Below, in pieces: positions 5,593 through 10,880 of a stretch of DNA of 10,880 nucleotides. The number at the start of each line of letters is the position of its first letter. Within the stretch, counting starts at the first letter, position 1. A model generated the notes under the pieces. The model was given only the letters and a program-made list of their open reading frames with translations, ran no database searches and was not told the DNA's origin. Source of the DNA: Clostridia bacterium (lineage in GTDB: Bacteria; Bacillota_A; Clostridia; Christensenellales; Aristaeellaceae); NCBI GenBank assembly GCA_017938645.1, contig JAGBBE010000048.1:1-10880 (forward strand). The letters run 5' to 3'. Made by a program: the position numbers and the translations under genes.

Positions 5593-6564
5593 ATGAAGAT
5601 TGCAGTTCTGGGCTGCGGACATATTTCGTCGAAGATGGCGCGCACGCTTCGCATGATGAAGGAAAACGGCGAGGATGTATGTCTGTACGCCGCCGCGGCG
5701 CGTGATCTGAAGAAGGCTGAAGCATTTGCCGCGCGCGAGGGCTTCGAAAAGGCCTACGGCAGCTACGAGGACATGGTCCATGATCCTCAGGTGGAGCTGG
5801 TGTACATCGGCACGCCTCATTCGCTGCATTTTGAACAAATGATGCTCTGCCTTGCCCACGGAAAGCATGTGCTGTGTGAAAAGGCCTTTACGCTCAACGC
5901 AAAGCAGGCGAAGGAAGCGCTGGCGCTGGCGCGCGAAAAGAAGCTCATCTGCGCAGAGGCCATCTGGCCGAGATACATGCCCTCGTTTGAAATCATCAAG
6001 GGGCTTGTTGATGAAATCGGCGGCGCGCAGTACATCGCGTCCGACCTGCATTATGAAATGGAATCCATCCCGCGCATTGTTCAGCCCGAGCTTGCAGGCG
6101 GCGGACTGCTGGACATCGGCGTTTATGCCATCACCTTTGCGAGAATGTACATGGGCACGCCCATCACGCGCGTGGAAAGCTGCGCCCAGCTGACCGACCT
6201 CGGCGTGGACCGTCAGGCAAACATCACCCTCTTTGGTGAAAACGGGTGTGTTGCCATGCTCAGCTGCGGCATCGCCGCCAACGGCGGACAGCACACCATG
6301 ATTGCAGGCCCTGAGGGACGCATCGTGGTGGACAATGTGTTCAATCCCCATGAGGTCAGAGTGATCACCGGCGAAACCGAACGCGTGGTTTCCATGCCGC
6401 CCGACTTCACCGGCTACGAATACGAAGTCCGCGCCTGCATGGAGGCCATCCGAAATCAGGACGCGGAGTGCAAAGCCATGCCGCATGAGGAAATCCTCTA
6501 TGTCATGGAGCTCATGGATTCGCTCCGCGCGCAGTGGGGTATGAAATACCCGCAGGAGAAGTAA
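5593..6564 (+). CDS. Gfo/Idh/MocA oxidoreductase, dimeric dihydrodiol dehydrogenase-like
   Basis: This 323-residue NAD(P)-dependent dehydrogenase has an N-terminal Rossmann domain (IAVLGCGHIS at 3-12, nucleotide loop GxGxxS) and a C-terminal Gfo/Idh/MocA alpha/beta domain. The catalytic lysine lies in CEKAFT (K97), where most family members have EKP. AIWPRYMP (123-130) and LLDIGVY (172-178) follow. K97 and Y178 line up well with the Lys97 and Tyr180 reported as catalytic in mammalian dimeric dihydrodiol dehydrogenase, so a diol, pyranose or related carbonyl substrate is plausible; the actual one is unknown. The start is the ATG at 5593, after AAGGAGG at 5576-5582 and just downstream of the divergent promoter. 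The frame stays open upstream to 4354, but that part is antisense to addA and is not coding. It is first gene of a four-gene operon; the next start follows its stop by one base. Confidence 0.88.
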   Translation: MKIAVLGCGHISSKMARTLRMMKENGEDVCLYAAAARDLKKAEAFAAREGFEKAYGSYEDMVHDPQVELVYIGTPHSLHFEQMMLCLAHGKHVLCEKAFTLNAKQAKEALALAREKKLICAEAIWPRYMPSFEIIKGLVDEIGGAQYIASDLHYEMESIPRIVQPELAGGGLLDIGVYAITFARMYMGTPITRVESCAQLTDLGVDRQANITLFGENGCVAMLSCGIAANGGQHTMIAGPEGRIVVDNVFNPHEVRVITGETERVVSMPPDFTGYEYEVRACMEAIRNQDAECKAMPHEEILYVMELMDSLRAQWGMKYPQEK

Positions 6565-6565
6565 T

Positions 6566-7465
6566 ATGAAGATACTCATCATCGGCGGCAGCGGACAGGT
6601 CAGCTCCCGCGTGGCCAAGGTCGCGCTTTGTCAGAACCACGAGGTCTGGGCGCTCACACGCGGGAACCGTGCGCTGCCGCAGGGCGTGCATCCCATCACC
6701 GCAGACCGGAACGATCCCCAGTCCATCAAAGCCGCGCTCTCCGGCATGACCTTCGATGCAGCGCTGGACTGCATCTGCATGAATGCCGAGCACGCGCGGA
6801 TCGATCTGGAAGCCATTGTGCCGCACACCGGGCGAATCGTCGTGATTTCGACCGATTCGGTCTATCATCCGTCGTTCAAGCGCGTGCCGCAGGACGAAAA
6901 CGGCGAAAAGTACCTCGCAGACGGCAGCTACGGCGCGAAAAAGCGCGAAATGGAGCAGGTGTTTGAGAAATCAGACGCCAATTACACGCTCTTCCGTCCC
7001 GGTCACATCGTCGGCCCCGGCTTTGCGCCCGGCTGCTTCCCGGAAAACATGCGTCAGTGGGATCTGCCGCAAAAAATCCGCGCGGGCGAGCCCATGCGCC
7101 TTGTCGGCGGCGGAACGTATCTGATCCACCCGATTGTGGCGGACGATCTGGCGCAGGCGATGCTGGACTGCATTGAAAATCCGAACACGTATCGCCAGAC
7201 CTTCTGCATCGGCGGCCCGGACGTGGTGACGAATGCGGAGTATTTCCATCTCGTCGGCAGCATTCTGGGCGCTGAGGTCACAATCGAATCCATCCCAGAG
7301 GATGGATATCTTCAGAATCATCCCGAAAGCAGCGGACAGATCTGTGAGCGCTGCTATACCCTTGAAAAACTGCGGCAAAGCGGCGTGCCGCTTCCCAAAA
7401 CATCGCTTGAGGAAGGCCTCAGGCAGATGCTTTCCGACCTTGAACAGAAAGGAGCTCCCGTATGA
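6566..7465 (+). CDS. NAD-dependent epimerase/dehydratase family protein (extended/atypical SDR)
   Basis: This 299-residue protein has the SDR cofactor loop GGSGQVSS (7-14), a central STDSVY segment (95-100) carrying the active-site serine, and the YxxxK pair at Y122/K126 (YGAKK). The FRPGHIVGPG block (about 140-150) is characteristic of nucleotide-sugar epimerase-type extended SDRs. It may act on a sugar nucleotide or similar substrate, but no specific reaction can be assigned. AGGAG at 6554-6558 lies eight bases before the ATG, within the end of the preceding gene. The gene starts one base after the upstream stop and ends with an ATGA overlap with msrA, so all three are very likely co-translated from one message. 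Confidence 0.85.
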   Translation: MKILIIGGSGQVSSRVAKVALCQNHEVWALTRGNRALPQGVHPITADRNDPQSIKAALSGMTFDAALDCICMNAEHARIDLEAIVPHTGRIVVISTDSVYHPSFKRVPQDENGEKYLADGSYGAKKREMEQVFEKSDANYTLFRPGHIVGPGFAPGCFPENMRQWDLPQKIRAGEPMRLVGGGTYLIHPIVADDLAQAMLDCIENPNTYRQTFCIGGPDVVTNAEYFHLVGSILGAEVTIESIPEDGYLQNHPESSGQICERCYTLEKLRQSGVPLPKTSLEEGLRQMLSDLEQKGAPV

Positions 7466-7980
7466 ATCTTCACGTCATTCATCTCGCCGGCGGCTGCTAC
7501 TGGGGCGTGGAAAAGTACATGTCCAACGTACACGGCGTTGTGGAAACCGCCGTGGGCTTCGCCAATGGATTTACGCACTATCCCACCTATGAACAGGTCC
7601 GCTACGAGGACACCGGCCACGCTGAAACCGTGCGCGTCACCTACGACGCGGATCAGATCACCCTTGCGCAGCTGCTCAGGCTCTTTTTCCGCATCATCGA
7701 CCCCGTGAGCCTCAACAAGCAGGGCGAGGACGAGGGCACCCAGTACCGCACCGGCGTGTATTATTCCGCGCCGGAGGAAGAAGCAGTGATCCGTCAGGAG
7801 CTTCTCAGGCTTGAAATGCAGGTCAAGCACAAGCTCGCCGTGGAATGCGAGCCGCTGGAGCATTTCTATTACGCCGAGGAGTACCATCAGAAATACCTCG
7901 ACAAGAATCCCACCGGCTACTGTCATGTGCCGTGGGCGGCTATTTACGCCGTAAAGGATGTAGACCCATCCACCCTGTAA
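7462..7980 (+). CDS. msrA: Peptide-methionine (S)-S-oxide reductase MsrA
   Basis: This 172-residue single-domain MsrA reduces the S epimer of methionine sulfoxide in free form or in proteins, using thioredoxin. The active-site motif is GGCYWGVE (10-17) with catalytic C12; Tyr replaces the commoner Phe of GCFWG, a tolerated variant. DPVSLNKQGEDEGTQYRTG (about 84-102) and AEEYHQKYL are the other family signatures. C154 in TGYCHV is a candidate resolving cysteine. There is no fused MsrB domain, and none is seen in this window. AAAGGAG at 7448-7454 precedes the ATG, which overlaps the upstream stop by four bases (ATGA). Confidence 0.95.
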   Translation: MNLHVIHLAGGCYWGVEKYMSNVHGVVETAVGFANGFTHYPTYEQVRYEDTGHAETVRVTYDADQITLAQLLRLFFRIIDPVSLNKQGEDEGTQYRTGVYYSAPEEEAVIRQELLRLEMQVKHKLAVECEPLEHFYYAEEYHQKYLDKNPTGYCHVPWAAIYAVKDVDPSTL

Positions 7981-7996
7981 GAAAGGAAGCATCCCT

Positions 7997-9244
7997 ATGA
8001 AGCCCATCACCATCGCCATTGCGGGCTGCGGCTCGCGCGGACAGGATACCTACGCCGCCTGTCAGGAGAGGTTTGCGGACAAAATGAAAATTGTGGCCGC
8101 GGCGGACATCCGGCCTGAAAAGCTCCTTCAGATGAAGGAAAAGTACGCGCTTTCTGATGACCAGCTCTATGCAAGCGCGGAGGAGATGCTCAAAGCCGGA
8201 CGTCTTGCCGACGTCATGATCATCGCCACGCCCGACCGCATGCATTATCAGGAGGCCATGGAGGCGCTGAGGCTTGACTATCATCTGCTTCTGGAAAAGC
8301 CCATTTCGCCTTCGGCTGAGGAATGCCGCGACATCGAAGCCCTCGCGCTGGAGAGAAACCGCGAGGTCGTCGTCTGCCATGTGCTGAGGTACACGGTGTT
8401 CTATCAGAAATTAAAGGAACTCATTGATTCCGGCGTCGCAGGCGAGGTGATGAGCATTCAGGCCATCGAGCGCGTGGCGTACTGGCATCAGGCACATTCG
8501 TTCGTGCGCGGAAACTGGCGCAATGCCGGGCTTTCCACGCCGATGATTCTGCAGAAATGCTGTCACGACATGGACATTCTGCTCTGGCTTGCAAACAAGA
8601 AGTGCCTGCGCGTCAGCTCCTTCGGAAGCCTGGGGCATTTTACCCCCGACCATGCGCCCGAAGGCAGCGCCGAGCGCTGCGTAAGCTGCTCTGTGAAAAA
8701 CTGCGCCTACAACGCGGTGGATTTCTACATGGGCAAGCTCCGGGAAAACAAGCTGGACTGGCCGCTCAATGTGCTCACCACCGACTTTACCGAGCAGAGC
8801 GTCATGGAAGCCCTGCGCGTTGGCCCCTACGGACGCTGCGTCTACCGCTGCGACAACGACGTGGTGGATCATCAGGTCGTCAACCTCGAGCTCGAAGGCG
8901 GCGCGACGATCAACTTTACCATGTGCGCCTTCACCAAGGCCTGCGCCCGTCAGATCCGCATCATGGGTACGGGCGCTGAGATCATCGGCGACATGGAGAA
9001 GAACACCATCGAAGTTCTGCCCTTTAACGGCGAAAGCGAGCTCATCGACGTAACGAAGCTCACCGACGACTTCTCCGGCCACGGCGGCGGCGACGCGCGC
9101 ATGGTGGAGGATCTTCTCAACCTCGTGTCCGGCGAATCCAAGGGCGGCGCGCTTACGTCCATCTCCCATTCGGTGGAGAGCCATCTGGCCGCGCTGGCCG
9201 CCGAGGAGTCCCGCTTAAACGGCGGAAAAGTTGTGGAAATCTGA
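7997..9244 (+). CDS. Gfo/Idh/MocA oxidoreductase with cysteine-rich insert
   Basis: This 415-residue NAD(P)-dependent oxidoreductase is longer than its upstream relative (323). The Rossmann loop is AGCGSRG (9-15), the catalytic lysine is in EKPIS (K101), and KCCHDMDIL (187-195) is the active-site KxxHD segment. An insert of about 60-80 residues follows, with C228-x2-C231-x4-C236 and then C281-x3-C285, a spacing that suggests a bound metal or disulfides; related long family members have a comparable cysteine block. The substrate is probably a polyol, inositol or sugar derivative but cannot be specified. AAAGGAAG (7982-7989) precedes the ATG, 16 bases after msrA. It is only distantly similar to the first gene of the operon, so it is not a recent duplicate. 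Confidence 0.88.
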   Translation: MKPITIAIAGCGSRGQDTYAACQERFADKMKIVAAADIRPEKLLQMKEKYALSDDQLYASAEEMLKAGRLADVMIIATPDRMHYQEAMEALRLDYHLLLEKPISPSAEECRDIEALALERNREVVVCHVLRYTVFYQKLKELIDSGVAGEVMSIQAIERVAYWHQAHSFVRGNWRNAGLSTPMILQKCCHDMDILLWLANKKCLRVSSFGSLGHFTPDHAPEGSAERCVSCSVKNCAYNAVDFYMGKLRENKLDWPLNVLTTDFTEQSVMEALRVGPYGRCVYRCDNDVVDHQVVNLELEGGATINFTMCAFTKACARQIRIMGTGAEIIGDMEKNTIEVLPFNGESELIDVTKLTDDFSGHGGGDARMVEDLLNLVSGESKGGALTSISHSVESHLAALAAEESRLNGGKVVEI

Positions 9245-9322
9245 TCATTTGCCTCTGTTCTTTCCTTGGAATACATGATATCATATCTGCTGATATCCAT
9301 TCTGAAGAAAGGACTTGCATCC
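9245..9322 (+). promoter_or_regulatory. Intergenic region before the MATE gene, weak promoter candidate
   Basis: The 78 bases between the operon and the transporter contain no terminator. An extended -10 (TGATATCAT, 9276-9284) is present without a convincing -35 box, next to a GATATC-type repeat (9283-9297). The gene may be read partly from the upstream operon and partly from its own weak promoter. Confidence 0.25.
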
Positions 9323-10711
9323 ATGAAAACCTTCCACCGCAGCCGCTACTTCGGCGACAGGGCTTTTTACAAAATGCTGATGGCCATCGCCGTTCCGGTG
9401 ATGCTGCAAAACGGCCTGACCAACCTCGTCTCGCTTCTGGACAACATCATGGTGGGCTCGGTAGGCACTGAGCCCATGACGGCTGTGTCCATCGTCAACC
9501 AGCTGATGCTGGTATTCAACCTCTGCATTTTCGGCGGCCTTTCCGGCGCGGGCATCTATACAGCCCAGTTCTACGGCAGCAAAGACCATCAGGGCGTGCA
9601 GAACACCTTCCGCTTCAAGCTGATGCTGATTGCGGTGATTCTGGTTCTGGGCATTTTTGTGTTCCTCAACTGGGGCGACAGCCTGATGGCGCTCTACCTG
9701 CACGAGGGCAGCGAAACCGGCGACCTTGCCGCAACGGCGGATTACGCCGCCAAGTACCTGCAGATCATGCTTTGGGGACTGTTTCCCTTTGCGCTGACGC
9801 AGGCGTACGCGGGCACGCTGCGCGAAACCGGCGAAACGATGCTGCCCATGAAGGCCAGCGCGGTTGCGATTCTGGTCAACCTCGTGTTTAACTACATCCT
9901 CATCTTCGGCCATTTCGGCGCGCCTGCCATGGGCGTGGAAGGCGCTGCATGGGCCACGGTGCTTTCGCGCTATGTGGAATGCGCCATTGTGCTGAGCTGG
10001 ACGCACCGCCACCACGAGGACGCGCGCTTCATCATCGGCGCTTACAGGAACCTGCGCGTGCCTGCGCCGCTGGTGAAGAAGATCTTCCAAAACGGCATGC
10101 CGCTGCTCATCAACGAATTCCTCTGGTCCGCCGGCATTGCCACCCTGACCCAGTGCTATTCCACGCGCGGTCTGGCGGTGGTGGCGGCGCTGAACATCTC
10201 CTCCACCGTATCCAATCTCTTTAACGTCGTTTGGCTCGCCATGGGCACGGCGGTGAGCATCATCGTAGGTCAGCATCTGGGCGCTGGCGAGTTTGAAGAG
10301 GCTGAGGACAGCTGCTGGCGCATCCTGACCTTCTCGGTTTTGGGCGGCGTGGCCGTGGGCGCGCTGATGTTTGGCTTTGCGCACTTCTTCCCGCAGATCT
10401 ACAACACCACCGACGAAGTGCGTCAGATTGCCACAAGCGTTCTGCGCGTGGTGGCCGTGGCCGGCATCCTGCATGCCTTCAACCATTGCTCGTACTTCAC
10501 GCTGCGCTCCGGCGGCAAAACGTGGATCACCTTCCTGTTTGACAGCGTGTATCTGTGGGTGATTTCGATTCCGATTGCGAGGATTCTCTCTGTGGGCACG
10601 ATGTGGAATATTGTGCTGGTGTACGCGATCTGTCAGTTCTCTGACATCATCAAGTGCGTGATCGGCTACATCCTGCTGAAAAAGAAAGTCTGGATCAACC
10701 GAATTGTCTGA
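9323..10711 (+). CDS. MATE family efflux transporter
   Basis: This 462-residue polytopic membrane protein has the usual MATE length and an apparent 12-helix, two-repeat layout. The first repeat begins with MLMAIAVPVMLQNGLTNLVS and then LLDNIMVG, the standard N-terminal MATE signature with its conserved Asp. The second begins near KKIFQNGMPLLINEFLWSAG and contains ISSTVSNLFNVVWLAMGTA. MATE proteins export cationic drugs or metabolites in exchange for Na+ or H+; neither substrate nor coupling ion can be read here. The start is the ATG at 9323, with AAAGGA (9308-9313) at good spacing. An in-frame ATG at 9266 would add 19 residues and lacks a ribosome site. Its stop is followed at once by a terminator hairpin. 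Confidence 0.93.
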   Translation: MKTFHRSRYFGDRAFYKMLMAIAVPVMLQNGLTNLVSLLDNIMVGSVGTEPMTAVSIVNQLMLVFNLCIFGGLSGAGIYTAQFYGSKDHQGVQNTFRFKLMLIAVILVLGIFVFLNWGDSLMALYLHEGSETGDLAATADYAAKYLQIMLWGLFPFALTQAYAGTLRETGETMLPMKASAVAILVNLVFNYILIFGHFGAPAMGVEGAAWATVLSRYVECAIVLSWTHRHHEDARFIIGAYRNLRVPAPLVKKIFQNGMPLLINEFLWSAGIATLTQCYSTRGLAVVAALNISSTVSNLFNVVWLAMGTAVSIIVGQHLGAGEFEEAEDSCWRILTFSVLGGVAVGALMFGFAHFFPQIYNTTDEVRQIATSVLRVVAVAGILHAFNHCSYFTLRSGGKTWITFLFDSVYLWVISIPIARILSVGTMWNIVLVYAICQFSDIIKCVIGYILLKKKVWINRIV

Positions 10712-10716
10712 TAAAA

Positions 10717-10742
10717 AAAGGATCGGAAATATCCGATCCTTT
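10717..10742 (+). terminator. Terminator hairpin of the MATE gene, U tract cut short
   Basis: Arms AAAGGATCGGA (10717-10727) and TCCGATCCTTT (10732-10742) pair perfectly around a 4-base loop, six bases past the stop codon. Seven A precede the left GGATCGGA, but only three T follow the right arm before CAGATT. The lopsided A/T runs suggest that the U tract was interrupted by the insertion sequence that begins at 10743. Confidence 0.85.
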
Positions 10743-10751
10743 CAGATTGTC

Positions 10752-10780
10752 AAAAAAGGTCGCAAGCAGCGGCCTTTTTT
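10752..10780 (+). terminator. Second terminator, probably within the insertion sequence end
   Basis: AAAAAAGGTCGC (10752-10763) pairs with GCGGCCTTTTTT (10769-10780), with a single G-U wobble and a 5-base loop, followed by six T. It is a good intrinsic terminator in the rightward direction and usable in the other. Lying between the element's tip and its transposase, it would block read-in transcription from the MATE gene. Confidence 0.85.
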
Positions 10781-10806
10781 GGTATATATAGAAGCAGGTG
10801 ATGATA

Positions 10807-10880
10807 ATGCTGAAAAAGGAAATGGAACAGCGTCAAGCAATCGAAATGGTGTGTACCGATATGCTCGTACCCAAGGATCA
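10807..10880 (+). CDS. IS1182-family-like transposase, N-terminal fragment (runs off right edge)
   Basis: 24 codons are visible. The peptide MLKKEMEQRQAIEMV and then LVPKDH resembles the N-terminus of IS1182-type transposases, in which a short basic/acidic lead is followed by EMV....LVPKDHLLRKID. I prefer the ATG at 10807, with AGGTG six bases upstream, over the in-frame ATG at 10801, which touches the ribosome site. Only the first residues can be judged, so the family assignment is moderate. Confidence 0.6.
   Translation, partial: MLKKEMEQRQAIEMVCTDMLVPKD

Larger units (their letters stand above)
10743..10880 (+). mobile_element. Left end of an insertion sequence (IS1182-like), truncated by window edge
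   Basis: Starting at CAGATTGTCAAA (10743-10754), directly after the MATE terminator hairpin, the sequence changes character. A second hairpin comes first, followed by an AT-rich TATATATA stretch and a transposase start. The first 12 bases are the exact inverse of the tip of the left-hand IS30 element (123-134), supporting their role as a terminal repeat. The exact boundary is inferred. Confidence 0.5.

Noticed and set aside
5521..6618. 365-residue minus-strand frame opposite the first oxidoreductase
   Set aside because: Reads antisense through a well-defined Gfo/Idh/MocA gene and ends inside parS; no recognisable domain.
8411..9184. 257-residue minus-strand frame opposite the second oxidoreductase
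   Set aside because: Antisense shadow; the plus-strand gene has intact EKP and HD motifs.
9281..10486. 401-residue minus-strand frame opposite the MATE gene
   Set aside because: His/Gln/Arg-rich shadow of a membrane protein gene, no motifs and no ribosome site; MATE on the plus strand explains the region.
10801..10806. ATG at 10801 as start of the right-edge transposase
   Set aside because: It directly abuts the AGGTG ribosome site with no spacing; ATG at 10807 has a workable six-base gap.
1..10880. CRISPR arrays, tRNA, rRNA and phage genes
   Set aside because: No regularly spaced repeats, no cloverleaf-like segment with CCA end and no phage-type genes seen on either strand.

Overview
The window looks like chromosomal DNA from a GC-rich member of the Bacillota, most likely class Clostridia. 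The evidence is an AddA-type helicase-nuclease, two exact copies of the Spo0J/ParB binding palindrome (parS), AGGAGG ribosome binding sites, and TTGACA/TATACT-type promoters. The genus cannot be read from the sequence.

Layout, left to right. (1) Positions 1-134 are the 3' end of an IS30-family insertion sequence: the transposase C-terminus and its terminal repeat. (2) Positions 227-1650, minus strand, hold a two-gene operon: a metallo-beta-lactamase-fold hydrolase followed by a glyoxalase-I-like protein. It has a strong promoter, a leader of about 117 nt and a near-perfect bidirectional terminator. (3) Positions 1754-5510, minus strand, hold addA, the helicase/nuclease subunit of the AddAB recombination-repair enzyme. 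Its own promoter lies at the 5' end and a G-free, C-rich Rho-utilisation-like stretch lies just past its stop. No addB is present. (4) Positions 5447-5532 are a divergent regulatory region with two identical 16-bp parS palindromes exactly 70 bp apart, interleaved with the addA promoter and the promoter of the rightward genes. (5) Positions 5593-9244, plus strand, hold a tight four-gene operon: a dihydrodiol-dehydrogenase-like Gfo/Idh/MocA oxidoreductase, an extended SDR (epimerase type), MsrA, and a second Gfo/Idh/MocA oxidoreductase with an unusual cysteine cluster. (6) Positions 9323-10711 hold a MATE-family transporter followed by a terminator hairpin. (7) From 10743 a second insertion sequence begins, with an IS1182-like transposase that runs off the right edge. 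Its first 12 bases are the inverted copy of the last 12 bases of the IS30 element on the left.

Together the central genes suggest a small stress and redox neighbourhood (AddA for DNA breaks, MsrA for oxidised methionine, glyoxalase and MBL hydrolases, two NAD(P)-dependent sugar or diol oxidoreductases, a MATE exporter), but a shared pathway is inference only. The most interesting non-coding signals are the parS pair in a divergent promoter and a cluster of DnaA-box-like nonamers inside the poorly conserved linker of addA. Both would fit an origin-proximal position on the chromosome.
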